Under the pieces are notes generated by a model that was not told the origin of the DNA, made no database searches, and was given only the letters and a program-made list of their open reading frames with translations. Below, piece by piece: positions 11,011 through 23,127 of a stretch of DNA of 64,000 nt. A program made the position numbers and the translations under genes. The number at the start of each line of letters is the position of its first letter. Position 1 is the first letter of the stretch. Source of the DNA: Heterobilharzia americana (lineage: Eukaryota > Platyhelminthes > Trematoda > Strigeidida > Schistosomatidae); assembly GCA_944470555.2 (NCBI GenBank), contig OX104129.1, positions 84,900,820 through 84,964,819 of the forward strand, given 5' to 3'.

Positions 11011-13654
11011 ATATCGTTATTTTTGGCCCTCAGTAAACAAACACACACATTCATGCCCCTAATTAATGAATGATCATCTGTAGATTTTGTCTACTCATTT
11101 CGTAATTGTTTTGTCAGTATTATTTTTATTGCAGAACTAACACACTAGAATAATGACCATTCCAGCATACCAATCGATTTGATCTTCATTGACTTATAAC
11201 ACAGTTTTGACATTGTACATCATACCTTATCTTGGCTACTGTATTTAACTTATTCTCATGGATTTATAACTGTAGAGCCTGAAGAAGTAGTTATTAAAGA
11301 CAGGTGTTCCCTTGTTCAAATTATTCTTGTTCTGAATAATCTATAAGGAGCTTTAAATTATTAAAAGTAGAATTTTAAGTCGAAATCCCTGATGGATCCA
11401 AAAATAGCTCACTGAAAATGATGGTGGACGAATTATACTCTTTTCTATCTTTGTTTTCCATTTCTTCTATTAGTACTGTACAGCTCATTGGTATTTGACA
11501 GATATTTCGAAAGGTTCTTACAGTATTAGCTTGATAAAGGTTTGCGTATTCTCAGTTACTTTGAAATAGCTGAACACTGACTCCATAATCTAATTTCTTA
11601 AATCTGGGTTGCTTCCAAAATGTTTATTACACTGATTTACTTCGCTGTAGATATATGTCTTCCTGCATTCTGCAATTTCAACTGAATTCCTAGTTGGGAC
11701 CATCCATGTGTTCTGGTGCCACTGGCAACCTGTTATGTAGTTGAATTGTCAACTGAAGTGAATAGATGGTTTTGATTAATTGATAACGAAAATGAACCAC
11801 GTCAATTATTGTATAGGTTACGTTTATCAAGTCTCTTATAAGCAGTAAGTCTTCTATCCTTTGCATCTTGAAGTTAACACGAGGACACGACAACCTGAGA
11901 CATTCCTGATAGATAGCAAATTAATTCGGTAATCATTATGATCGCTCATCTACACTTGATTATAATTATAATTACAGTTATCATTTTGATTATCTGAAAT
12001 AGAGGTGGTTTGGCAGACTAATATTGATACTGGTTGACAGTCAAATGAAAATCATTATGATGCTTCTCCTCTCTAATTTAGTTACATTTTGATTGAGATG
12101 AAAAGTTCTGACTGGTGGGCAGCAAGTGTCAATACGAACAAGCGATAGTAATGCGTCACGAATTTACATGGTACTCGGACAAAACCTTCCGATGATTAAA
12201 GCGGAAAAAATCTGATCACCAGTCGCAGAGCGTCGAAGCGGAAACCCAGCGATGTCTGGTACAAATCCGGCTGTCATCCAAGTTTTCATTTCACTAGTAG
12301 ACATCACCTTATTATCCTAATTTTAAGATAATTCGCTTTTTTTTCGAATTTTACTCCATATATAAACATCGTAGTTTCATGAGAAAGAATTTATACAGTT
12401 TTCGAAAATACCACGACAACAGAATTTATTTCAGTTGTTAAAACTATTGAAAGATGAATGAAAATTGATGTTGGTAAGCTACTTACTCTGACAACTTAGT
12501 ATAGGAGTTGAAATCTTAAATGTATCACAAAACATTAGAAAAGAAACAAGATTTTTTTTGAAGTTTTGTATGACCATAGCTAAAAACAGATGTGACGTTT
12601 CATAGTAGTTGCTGAGGAAAATTTACTAAGTAGACATATCTGGAATTGGTATCGATTCAAAGAACAAAGTTTCAGTAACTAGTCTGTTTCTCCATAATTA
12701 TAAGTTAGTTTTTCAAATTGATACACTATCCTGTCTTACAATGTGAGTGTATATGACAGTGTCAATGGCTACAGCTGACCTTTTTTCTAGATTCTTTGTG
12801 TCGTTAGCATCTATCATCTTAGATTAAAAACGCTTTCTATGCTCTACTACGCTGACAGTACCTGGTTGGCTAATCTAACAATAATAAAATTTTATTCCTG
12901 AATTTCCAGGTAAATATTGATTTTAAAGAAATGAGGAGGAGCACTCCTATACTCCTATATACAAATTATACACGCTAATTTACTTGCTGAACGTTTATAT
13001 TCATTCATAGGCATCAAGATTACAGACAGAAATGCAAAGCAATATAGCGTTTAATAAATATGAAAAAAGCATTATACAAAGAAGAAAGAGAGGTAGTATA
13101 GCAAATTCATTCTTGAAGAAGTAATGTCGGACTAATTACTAAAGGGTTTTCATTTGAAAGATCATGAATTATAGACGGACGTACCATAGAAAATTCTTTA
13201 TATCAGTAAGATAATTTACATCTCGATATTCATTCAATCGTCCAGGTCTATTACATGGACAATATTGAAACTTAATCTCCTAGTGAACGGTATTCTAATT
13301 CCGTTCACTTGTGAGATTCCTTTCAAAGATTCAAAGCCTTTGGGTAAAGTTATAGGTCATGTTCTGTATTTGTTGCGTGCTATACACAGCTGCAGTGAAC
13401 GGAAGGGCACCACTCAGTCATTTAGAAGTAAAACATTATATTAACTCTATAAGCAAAATCTCAGTTCATTCGGTTTTCTGTTTACAGTCGAAGATTTTTA
13501 TGGTAGAACTGTCATGTGATGTATTTTAGAAGATAAGACTAGGCTGACACATAAAGACATTCATTATAGTTTGAATGATTATGAAGGAGTTGCTTGAAGA
13601 TGGAAGAAGTGATATTTAAGAATAGTAATGAAATATTATAATTCCAGTCAACTT
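11011..13654. other. Unassigned sequence with one shared repeat piece
   Basis: No coding gene recognised in this 2.6 kb. Positions 11257-11346 match, in inverted orientation, 63015-63110 (see findings). A small hairpin lies at 13274-13318. The rest is AT-rich without visible structure. Confidence 0.5.
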
Positions 13655-13990
13655 GCAGGTCTGCTTGGATTTTGAGCTATCAAAATTTTCCACCGAACAC
13701 ATACGTCAAATTTTTGTTTGAATCCTTTAACTATGTCTTTGAAACTTGTCATATAGTATCGCACAGTTTCAAAATGTTTTCAACTTGCCATTTCTCGAGT
13801 AGATAACAAAACGAAGAAAAAACTGTCAAGTTTGATGGTGATGGATATTTTGGATTCCAGACAGTCATCGTATTTCTATACCTTGTATACTTGGCTCGAA
13901 TTGTAGATTCTTGTATTGGCTGAATGAACCGCCACTACCAAACTTACGTTTGATTTTTTGTACATCGTTCACTCTAGGCTGGAAACTAAT
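13655..13990 (+). repeat. Unnamed dispersed repeat, copy 1
   Basis: This stretch resembles 51915-52230 in the same orientation. Both share the order of a CTGCTT start, a CAAAATTwTCCA block, TCTCGAGT, and a final block around ACTTACGTTTG. I judge identity as roughly 70 percent by eye. No protein or family is recognised. It could be part of a decayed element. Confidence 0.45.
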
Positions 13991-14029
13991 TCAACATCAG
14001 CTGACTGTTTCAGATTGTTGCCTAAAGGC

Positions 14030-15240
14030 AGGAATCATTCCATCTGTGCCACCTGTGGTTGAAACGATGACACCTTGTCTAGGTAGGTAAAAGAGACAAC
14101 TTCATCTAGGTTCCTCCCATTCATGGTGACTGGTGCCTCTTGTTGTTGATGCTGTTGTCGGTTGGGTATCTTCATCACCTCTGTCTTCTCTACATGCACT
14201 TGAAGTCCCGTCTTCACTGCACTGCCTCTTCTGTCAACTTGTTATTTTTCGATTGTAGATCTTCGAGTTTGTGCTACAAGACAATAGACATAAATTGTCA
14301 TGAGTGAAATCTAAATCTTCTGGGGTCTTTTCACGGGCCCAGCCAGCGTATGCCCATCTTCTTCCTTACGGTTTGTTGCACGATCCAGTCAACCACAATC
14401 AGGAAGGTCATTAGTAATAGTAGGTAGCCTTGTCTTACTCCTGTCTTCACTTCAAGGGCGTCGCTGAGCTTTCAATTGTTGATCTCCTGTTTTGTACGCT
14501 TCGAGTTTGGCATTCATGTCGCCCATTAGAATTTTGAAGTTGCCAACTGTAGTGCAGCCTTGTCTAGTACTGAATGCAGTTGTCCGTATAATTCCTCCTT
14601 CTTCTCTTCATCTGCACTGTTTGTAGGTGCGTAGCGTCGCATTGTATGATTGTAAATTTCCTTCCTTTTCAGTTGATTCCATCTTGCTGTCATGATCCTG
14701 GAGGAGATTGGTTCCCATTACCTGAGAGCGTTTGATATTCTTGGATACATCATGATAGTCACTCCAAAAGTCAGTGTGCTGGTGGTTGTCATTTGGGTGA
14801 CAATATGGGAGTAGATTATTGACTGTGCAGGTGGCAGTTTGGAGAGTCGACTTCCATTCCATCTGCTCTCGCAGATTCCAAGTACTTCCATGCCATACCT
14901 TCTCATCTTTTTTGCAATCTAGGTAGCCTTGCTACGTTTATATATGGTGTGGACAATTCATGTCCCCATCCTTACTTTCGCTTTCATCGAGAGGATAGAA
15001 GGCACGTCGGCCAATTGGCTTTCGAAGGTTTTCACCAACCGGCGTCATTTCGTCTCTCCAATTCTAGGGAGGAATAATTTTTTTTTTTATAATTTCTTTA
15101 TGCTTTGAAGTTTCTTTAGCAATTGGATTAGTTTTACAGGGTAGCGTTGCTAGCCCTATGCCCAACCTTCCCTCTTTACGCGGTCTTAGGACCGGTAGTA
15201 ACTAGTGAACTAGTTAACCAGGCGGAGTTTAAATAATATG
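14030..15240 (-). mobile_element. RTE copy with 5' leader and endonuclease but no 3' end
   Basis: On the minus strand this copy begins (about 15240) with a 5' leader containing CATAGGGCTAGCAACG, then a degraded start of the APE-type endonuclease. The readable block MRRYGMEVLGICESRWNGS lies near 14850-14906 and the active-site block LMGDMNAKL near 14500-14525. An internal deletion then joins it to the end of the RT domain, with an FTHDNL catalytic box near 14310 and NGRNLDEVVSFTYLD near 14080-14125. It stops at 14030 without the usual 3' terminus. RTE insertions normally lose the 5' end, so the missing 3' end implies a later genomic deletion. Frames are broken throughout. Confidence 0.8.
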
Positions 15241-16489
15241 AAACGCTTCACGATTTTGCGTGTCATTTTTGCAGCAGGGGTCAATTTTAGTATATGTTCC
15301 GCCAAAGCGAGTACTATATCCAGCTAACGAGTCTTAATTTGAAGGAAACCTGTGTCCTGAATTCCACTGCTAGTCACAACCGAATTGTACTTTTACAATT
15401 TTTAAAGTTGTTTCCCTGAAAGTTTGCCCAATTTTAAGAACATTGGTTTTACGGTATTAACGTTTTTATGATTGACAATTGAATTGTTATCTATTGGCAG
15501 TCAGTCATACTGGAATAGTTAGAAATCTATGATGTTGGTATATTCATTAGTCAGGTAGGTGTGGGAATAAAGTGGAATAAATGGATGTTTTTCATATAAT
15601 TTAAAAATTCACTATTTGTCTTAAGAATATCATTTTTCTTGTTTGAAAGCAAAATTTCAGGTGGAAATATGTAACCTGTCACATTTTTAACAACTGTACT
15701 TTGAATATCCTACTGTGTTCAGCTGATCAGAATTACTGAAAATCTTTAACGCCTATTTTACTCTGCCTTCAATTTAATGTAGCTTTTATAAACAAAACAA
15801 AATATGATTCGATAAGAAAAGACAGGAGATAATTGCAGTAAAGGAAAAAATTTCGTTTCGATAAAATCATTCCCTTTGCTGTACATTCGGTAACATATAT
15901 AGTAGAAATGAAAGAACATTTAAGAGAGGTTAAGGGTCACTATAAATTGTATGATAAAATATGATTTCGATGGAACAGACACTTTATTCTACAATGTTTT
16001 AATATCTTGGGTTTTAAGACAACACCTACAGTAATGTAGTGCAGAATTGCGGACACCGTAAGATAGTTGAATGTACTATGAATACAATTAATAACTTAAT
16101 GAGGTTTGTACACCTTGGCAGTAGCATTAGGCTACTGTACAGGGTTAAGCAAGCTTTATTGTGGCTTACATTTTTATTGGATCACCCTCATTAAAACTAG
16201 CTTTTTATCACTTACATCTAAACTATTTTCGAAAATGTTTTTTTTTCTCAGCTAGTAGGTTTAATCTTGTAGTTTTCATTTGTAATCTTAGACAACATTT
16301 TGCAAATCAAAGGATAAAATGGCAAAGGAGGGCAAACCAAACAATATCTACAAAAAAGAACTGCAGGAACTGAGAAAAATACTATGTCGCATAGAATAGT
16401 TGTACATGAACATAAACTATCAGTAAAGCGCTGTGAAACATTTTCGCTGGTATACACAGAGCTTATTATGAACATGCATTGATCTGAAG
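15241..16489. other. Unassigned sequence
   Basis: No recognised gene or repeat. Overlapping small frames near 16161-16556 are AT-rich and compositionally biased. Confidence 0.5.
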
Positions 16490-16880
16490 GAATATGGAAA
16501 TCTTTCAAAAGGAAATATAAAGAATCAAGGAGTAGTTTTAGAAGCCTGGCATTCAACTCAGTTTGTAGTCGAAAGACAGTCTAACATTCATCTAATCCAT
16601 AAACCACAAGCACTAAAAAACAACCAAATGGTCAAAGTTTACTTCAACAAAATAGACATTTAAAGTACGTATGGAGACTATGATATGATTTTAGTAGGAA
16701 CAAGCAATTATAGCCAAGACTATCATTACAAATGATTAAGCCATCTGTAGAGAAAACCCCACAGGCTATGTCTTTATGAATTTTGCACTGATGATTTTGT
16801 CTTGAATGATAATGAACAATTCAAAAGTAAAGTAATCCAGTTCACAGAATACAAAGTTACAATAATCATCTTCTTGAGGC
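16490..16880 (+). mobile_element. Decayed Penelope-type tail, lineage 2
   Basis: This stretch matches the 3' part of the element at 21348-21910 and the piece at 43120-43480. It includes an LEAWHS-like block (coding GCCTGGCATTCA near 16541-16552) and a final conserved segment near 16790-16860. There the codons D-D-x-V-x-x-x-x-x-E-x-F line up in all three copies. The RT and GIY-YIG parts are absent, and stops are present. Confidence 0.5.
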
Positions 16881-17479
16881 AGAAATATTTCCTATCATCG
16901 CACTGAATGTCTAGTTTCCAGCTGATGAACGGAATGTTACACATACCAGTTATGAATTGTGGTATCCATGTTCAATATATGTTCATTGTTCAACATATTC
17001 AACTCTGTCAGTCCAGATTTTGATCCTAAAGTTTATGTTAAACATAAATTGTGATTAGAATTGAAATAATGATCTTTAGTTGAAACATCTAATGATCAAA
17101 TGAATATGCCAGTATTTAAATTTACCTCGACTGGTTCGTTTTTAGCCACATTGTAATATCATTGACGATTGTACAACCATCAGTTCCGCATTAGTAAGTT
17201 TGATCAACAAAGTCCATATATTTTTACTGAACTCAAAAAAGAGGTATGAAAAGTGAATTAAAACAGAACTATTGAACACCTTAGGTTTATTTCTACCAAG
17301 AAAACTAGTAACTTTTAGAGGAAGTAAATGCGATCACGGAATTACTATCTCTGATTCCGCATATATTGGCATAATACTATCATCATTATCAGTTCTGCCT
17401 TTTAGATGGACTAAAACTAATTTTAATACTATGTGACATCGTCTGTCAAGATGTATCAATAGTAACTTCTAAGCTGCTA
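16881..17479. other. Unassigned sequence
   Basis: No recognised feature; AT-rich. Confidence 0.5.
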
Positions 17480-17875
17480 GACTGAGATTGATATTCTGCA
17501 GCCGTCGTCTGATTCCTCAATGCGTGAAGGATAGGCTTCCATTTATGTCCACATTTATGTGTATCTACAAGTTCACATGCTCCCGTGAAGCTGACTATGT
17601 TGAACGTTGTAAGTGCGCACTCCGAAAAGGTGTTGCTGAACATTACTCGGTTTGGATTACCAGAGGCGAACAAAGGAAAACGACCTCATACATACGTGAG
17701 CACCTTTGTTGAACTGAAACACTCAGCACCTCGAGATTCATCCTTCAAAATAATTTACAAAGTTAAATTAAACTGCTCCAAAGGTTAACGTTTCCACCAC
17801 TTATGCATAGCTGAAGCTTTAGCTGTGCATGAACAAAAACCGAAACTTTGCATTCAAAAACGTTTTATGAAACCA
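17480..17875 (+). mobile_element. Penelope-like element remnant, GIY-YIG end
   Basis: Decayed C-terminal part of a Penelope-like polyprotein: KDRLPFMSTFMCIYKFTC near 17528-17582, a degenerate nuclease block, SFKIIYKVKLNC near 17742-17775, and HLCIAEALAVHEQKPKLCIQ near 17798-17858. At least two frame changes occur. The nuclease GIY-YIG signature is damaged (ADYVE in place of a YIG), so it is inactive. Confidence 0.7.
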
Positions 17876-18749
17876 CTTCCTTCACTAATATTAGCAAACA
17901 GAATGAATCACTCAATGCATTCACCTCCAATATCAGTGTCATCTTTGTTATCTCTGTACTATCGCCAAAACACACTGTGGATTCATTTGAATCTTCATTA
18001 TTGTTATCATCACTTCCATCATCTATGTCACTCACCTCCACTCTAATCCGAAAAATCAATGAAAACGCCTGTTGATACTGTCTACCACCATATACCATCT
18101 GAAATGATATACATATCCACCTTATATATTTCAGTGTACTTATAAAATTACAGAATGACTATAATGTCACCTGTGTTCAGATTTGTCTCATATTCACAAT
18201 CAATGAGAGTATGGATGGTAACGCACACACACACACACACACACTGTAGGATACAACAAGAGACGAACAACTTCACACCGAATGATGAGTTATCATATTT
18301 TAGAAAGACAATACCTTTTCAATATTTAGCTGAAGAAGCCTGAACCAAACTTCCGTGAGAAACAACGTGGGAATTATATCATTTCAAAGACAACCTGTGA
18401 CTTACACAAATACAAACTATTTCTAACGTCAGCCTTTTTCTCAGCGCTCAATACTAACCATGATATTTAATAAAATGCTGATCGTAGTTCATAGTTTTAA
18501 ATCCGTCTTTTTCCATTAATGTACAAACAGCCATGTTTTATCTTTTGATCTCAGATGCTGTTTATAGTTCAACGTTGAATGGACTCCTACTTCAGACCTT
18601 ATAATATTGATTGGAACACTAAGTATCTAAGATATATAGTATTTTCTAATAATTCTTTTACAAGAGAGATCAAATTCCAACATCAGGTGTTTCCAGCGTG
18701 ATTTCGAGTCAAGGAAATTGAAATAGATGGAATTCCGTTTGAGAATAAT
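17876..18749. other. Unassigned sequence
   Basis: No gene recognised. Contains the CA microsatellite listed separately. Overlapping frames at 17865-18098 are serine/histidine-rich shadows with no family resemblance. Confidence 0.5.
18224..18244. repeat. CA dinucleotide microsatellite
   Basis: About ten uninterrupted CA units. Confidence 0.95.
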
Positions 18750-18890
18750 GATGGATATTGTTTGGTACTGAGATCCAGGATACGCGTTTTGTCTTGTTTG
18801 GATCTTGTGAACTGAATGTAAATTGATGCCAGTGATTAGTGCTGTTCCCACTGAGACTTGGATCAAGAGTACATCACTTCATCTAATAGG
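18750..18890 (-). mobile_element. Sm-alpha-type SINE remnant
   Basis: Read on the plus strand it follows the Sm-alpha order: ATCCAGGATACGCGTTTTG, then CCAGTGATTAGTGCTGTTCC, then CACTGAGACTTGGATC. On the minus strand this places a box B-like region before a hammerhead remnant. The ribozyme core is mutated (the CUGACGA position reads TTCACAA), so self-cleavage is not expected. Compare the less damaged copy at 55838-55965. Confidence 0.7.
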
Positions 18891-19224
18891 CTGCTCTGTA
18901 ACAAAATCCACCTCTAGTAGGATAGCTATCGTTTGATATTCATTATTGTTTGTAATTCACCGTTACTTTACAGAAGTGAAATGATGGAGTATTTCTGGCA
19001 TTTCAGTTTCCATGTTAAACACTTAAAGAGTTATGTGGGTGAACCGTCATTTGCGAAACTGCAGAACAACCATGATTAAAAGTCAACAAATGAATAATGA
19101 TATTCGTTTCGGAAATATTACCTAAATCAAATGTCAACCGCTATTACAGTATATTGAATTGCATCCGCTATTTCATTACATCAACGTTTCCTTCTCAGTT
19201 GAAAGGATCATTATAATATCGGTC
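18891..19224. other. Unassigned sequence
   Basis: No recognised feature. Confidence 0.5.
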
Positions 19225-20440
19225 TGTCTGCATAAGTGTAGACCAAATTGCAACGCTACGCATCATCATCGAACAGAGTATAGAATGGCAGTCAACTCTG
19301 TAACTCAACTTCATAGACTTCAAAAAGGCCTTCGATAGCGTCGGCCAAAAAGTAATTCGGCAACTGCTCCAACACTACGGAATACCACAAACCTTTATCA
19401 ACCTCATTCAATAACTATATGAAGACGCCACATGCCAAGTAATTCACAATAGGAAGCTCAGTGGTGCTTTTGAAGTGAAGACGGAGTCAAATAAGGCTGT
19501 CTACTATAATGACCGATGATCTTCCTGATTGTGGTGGACTGGATCATGCAGCAAACAGTAGGGAGCTGTGAGAAGAGGGGCCTACGCTGACTGGACCAAG
19601 GAAAAGATCCTAGAAGGCTTCGATTTCGCCGATTACTTTTGCCTGAGGTCTTGCGTCACAAACTCGAAGATGTACATGCTAAAACAAACAAGTTGACTAA
19701 AGAGGCAGTGCAGCGGAGACAGGACTTCAAGTGAATGTAAAGAAGACAGAGGTGATGAAGATAACCAATCAACACTACGAACAACAATAACAAACTCCAA
19801 TCACCATGAACAGGAGAAAATTAAAGCTAGTAGCCTCTTTCATCTATCTAGACAGCATCCTTTAAACTACAGGTGGCATAGACGAGGACGTCAAAGCCAG
19901 CCAGGATCAGAAAAGCAACACAGGCGTTCATTAGCCTGAAACCAGTGTTGAGGTCTACTGCACTCAGCACAAAGCGTGAATAAGATCTGGATTTTCTATG
20001 TGATGGTGCATTACGAAAAGCATTTCCAACAAACTACAGACATTCATCAACAACTGCCTACACTGGCTCCTTACTGAAGATCGATGAGATGACCAGAATA
20101 ATTGGAATAAGCAACAAGGAACTCTAGCTGTCTGAGAGCAAACCAACGAAGAACCTATCGCTCAAGAAATATGCAGAAGAAGGTGGAGATGGATTTGTCA
20201 CGTACTTAGATGACCATTCGGAGACATCATGTGACAACTCAGGCTGTCAAGTGGAACCTAGATGAGAAACGACCAGTTAGTCATCCGAGGGTGACATGGA
20301 GGAGATGGCGTGAGGAAAAAAAATGAAAGGTTGTATATAGACGTGGAGCCAGGCTGAGAATACTGAAGAGGAGAGAGTGGAATGGAGGCGTGCTACTGAA
20401 TTCCTATATTCCACTAGGAACCCAAGGGATAAATAATAAT
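19225..20440 (+). mobile_element. RTE retrotransposon fragment, RT to 3' end
   Basis: 5'-truncated plus-strand copy. It starts in the block coding QIATLRIIIEQS near 19240 and includes the KAFDSV block near 19325-19345. The catalytic box is degenerate (DFADYFCLRS near 19627-19655) and lacks the extra codon found in many siblings. The standard 3' terminus lies near 20405-20430, followed by AAT triplets. Many frameshifts; inactive. Confidence 0.85.
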
Positions 20441-21027
20441 AAATAATTAAATGATTGCCTACTTATATTACGTAAGTTATTCATCCACTTTCCCATTCAT
20501 ATTGCATTCCACCTTGAGTAACTGAAAACAAAATGTAGCTACTTCAAAAACAATTCTCTTTTAACTAACCATATTTGTCTTATATCTATGTTGCAGGTGA
20601 TAGATTTGTGTTACTTCAAGAAGTGAAGAAGATCAACTTAAGATACACACTAATCTCGTTTTCATATTTCCCTGCTTGTAAAAACTGATAAACAATCAAA
20701 CAGCGAATAAGTGATTGACTAAATAATAATTTGAATGGCATATTTTGTTTAGTTATTTCATTACATATTTATTCATAGAACATTTTCTTAGGCAATTTAA
20801 ACTAATCCACAGTAAAACGGTGTACATATAATTAAGTTTTGTTGAAATAAATATGTTGACCATTGAACACAAATAAATGTTATTTCAAAGAGATAGAAAT
20901 GAAATCACTTATCGTAATGATAGTTGCAATTCCCTGTTGTTATAGAGGTTAGCAAATGGGCTCCTATGAGGATGCTTCGATACTGCTGGATATTCAAGCA
21001 ATTAAATTGATCTTGGTGACCAGTGGA
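20441..21027. other. Unassigned sequence
   Basis: AT-rich, no recognised feature. Confidence 0.5.
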
Positions 21028-21098
21028 GACCATTTGAGGACATCACCAGGCACTCGAGTGAAACCTAGTTGAGAAACGACGATTTGGGCATCTTAGCC
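21028..21098 (+). mobile_element. RTE fragment, about 70 bp
   Basis: Matches the RTE segment that reads GACATCACCAGGCACTCGAG and continues into the GAGAAACGACGA block of other copies. It is joined directly to the left arm of the Penelope hairpin. Confidence 0.65.
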
Positions 21099-21110
21099 AA
21101 TGGTGATGAT

Positions 21111-21323
21111 ATTCTTCGTGTTTCCTCTCTCCCTCCAAAATTTCTACATTGTCGAAATTCAGTTCATGTCCATCATTATCCACGTGCATTGAGATGAGTG
21201 ATGAAATGTCATGTGTGATGTTTAATAGCCACTTAGTGCTCATGTAGACGAGGGCGAAGGTGGGTGACCACTTTGTCCAATGTAGTGTTGACTACAGTTG
21301 ATTTTGTAAATGATTTTCGGTTT
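21111..21323 (-). mobile_element. Penelope-type GIY-YIG fragment, left arm of hairpin
   Basis: Inverted copy of 21348-21572. On the minus strand it encodes the start of a GIY-YIG module and the block NFDNVEILEGERK. The 26 bases at its right end pair almost perfectly with the start of the right arm. Confidence 0.75.
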
Positions 21324-21347
21324 ATCTTCTTTGGTTGCATAATAGAC

Positions 21348-21910
21348 AAACCGAATATCATTTACAAAATCAACTGCTATAACTGTAGTCAGCACTACAT
21401 TGGAAAAAGTGTTCGCCCACTTTCGCCTTCTTCTACATGAACACCAAGTGGCTATTAAACGTCACACACGACATTTCACCACTCATTCAATGCATGTGGA
21501 TAATTATGGACATGAATTGAATTTCGACAATGTGGAAATTTTGGAGGGAGAGAAGAAACGCAAAGAATATCAGAGAATTCCTACAAGCTTGGCATTCAGG
21601 TCAGTCAGTCAGCAATCAATTGATGTATAGACATTGGCCCAACCTATCAACCAATAAGAAAAATGAAAGATAACACATATGTTAGGGGTCTTGTAGATGA
21701 ACATCCAACAGGGAAATCTTTACAGTCAATGACAAAACAATCAAACATAGACCGCTTAGTCAAGGCAAGCTACTAAATCACTCACTCATGGAGAGATATT
21801 GACAGCTCACTTCATACTGAAGTTAGTGCTGATGATGTCGTCTAGAGGGACGATGAAATCTTCACGATTAAACAGTCCAGCTCAGAGAATACAGCACAAC
21901 CAAGACCTAA
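21348..21910 (+). mobile_element. Penelope-type GIY-YIG remnant, lineage 2, with C-terminal tail
   Basis: Encodes a GIY-YIG block (IIYKINCYNCSQHYIGKS, 21357-21410) followed in shifted frames by LHEHQVAIKRHTRHF, then HELNFDNVEILEGEKK near 21510-21558. After a stop comes a further segment (near 21828-21905) that aligns codon by codon with 16.8 kb and 43.4 kb. No RT domain is present. Stops and frameshifts show it is dead. The nuclease module differs clearly from lineage 1 (CxCGxTYIGRTNR) at 32-34 kb. Confidence 0.7.
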
Positions 21911-22555
21911 ATATCCGTAGTCTACTCACACCACAGCAGTCTTGTCTCAGAACAGTATTTTATGGCAAACAATATTTCTAAGAACATTAAAAGAGATGAT
22001 TAACGGAGGGTAGATTTTATGCATTAATTCTTCCACTTTCACCATAGTATATAAAACAGAGTGAAACAGAAATAGCTTGTATACAGTATTGTGTAGTCAA
22101 CTAAAAATAATAATCCATATATCTTTGGTACATTTGTGATTGTAAACAAAACCTTCCAACCTTGTTAGCTTTGTCAATTCGGTGTACTGGCTGCTTGACT
22201 TTACTGCGAAGATACTTCATTTAGGTGAGTGCTGAATAATTTCTGCTTAAGAAATTTACTTAGCACTGCTATGCTCAATATTTATGACTGCATTTACCCT
22301 TATTTCCTTAACTATAAAGTTGGTTGGGTAACTCGTTTATATCCATGTGTATACATATAAATTCAGTACGTTACTTGAGGAGCATCAGTTCATTAGTCTA
22401 CACAAGGATGAGAACCTTTCTCCATCTGTTGAGATAGTATCATTGGCCTTCACATTATTGGTACGACTAACTTTTCAGTGCACTTAAATACACTTCGTTG
22501 CTAATTGAATTTATACTGGGTGATGATAAGAGGTGAAATATAGATTTGGACTGCG
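21911..22555. other. Unassigned sequence
   Basis: No recognised feature. Confidence 0.5.
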
Positions 22556-22625
22556 ACCAGATTCGAACCAGAGGCCACCGGGTTTCCAGCTGGATGCCTT
22601 ACCAACTGAACTACAAGAGAATTGA
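22556..22625 (-). mobile_element. tRNA-derived SINE head or tRNA pseudogene
   Basis: On the minus strand box A (TAGTTCAGTTGG) lies at 22613-22602 and box B (GGTTCGAATCT) at 22569-22559, with tRNA-like spacing. The acceptor ends do not pair, so it is not a functional tRNA. No hammerhead follows it. Confidence 0.65.
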
Positions 22626-23127
22626 GTTTCTCTTACTGTATATTTATGATTAGTACTGAACTCAAAGCAAAATACTGATGTATTACTTAAGGAAATAATA
22701 CAATTAACTGAGTTTTTTGGTGTTTACAAAAATGGTCAGTTTTCTTTGTTGTGAAACCATCAGCCATAGATATGAACAAAACTTAATTCCAAAAAAGATA
22801 TGATGTTTTACACATGAATTGACATACAACAGAAAAATGCAATCAAGTGAAACTGATTGTAACTTGTTCAAAGTCATTCATTTAGAGAAATTGTATAGAT
22901 TATAAGAAATGATGTTCAGTTTGTTCAGCGAAATATGTGAATAACATTCATGGAAGTGTGAACTATCACATTTACTAGATGGTAAACAACAAAAGAAAAA
23001 GGAGATTACTGCTAGAATCATTTGAAGTTAAGACTCTGATATAAATGGATGTATGAATAGATTATTACAATCAAAAGATATCTGTTCGGATTTCTATTCA
23101 TCAACTACTAGAAACTTTGGTATAATT
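22626..23127. other. Unassigned sequence
   Basis: No recognised feature. Confidence 0.5.

Noticed and set aside
21826..21870. Hammerhead-like pattern CTGATGA, hairpin, GAAA
   Set aside because: A hairpin with apparent covariation exists in three copies (16.8, 21.8, 43.4 kb). But there is an extra base between the core and stem II, and stem I does not pair. The same positions align as codons without indels, so a coding explanation is better.
22556..22625. Functional tRNA gene on the minus strand
   Set aside because: Box A and B are present, but the acceptor ends do not pair and no full cloverleaf closes.
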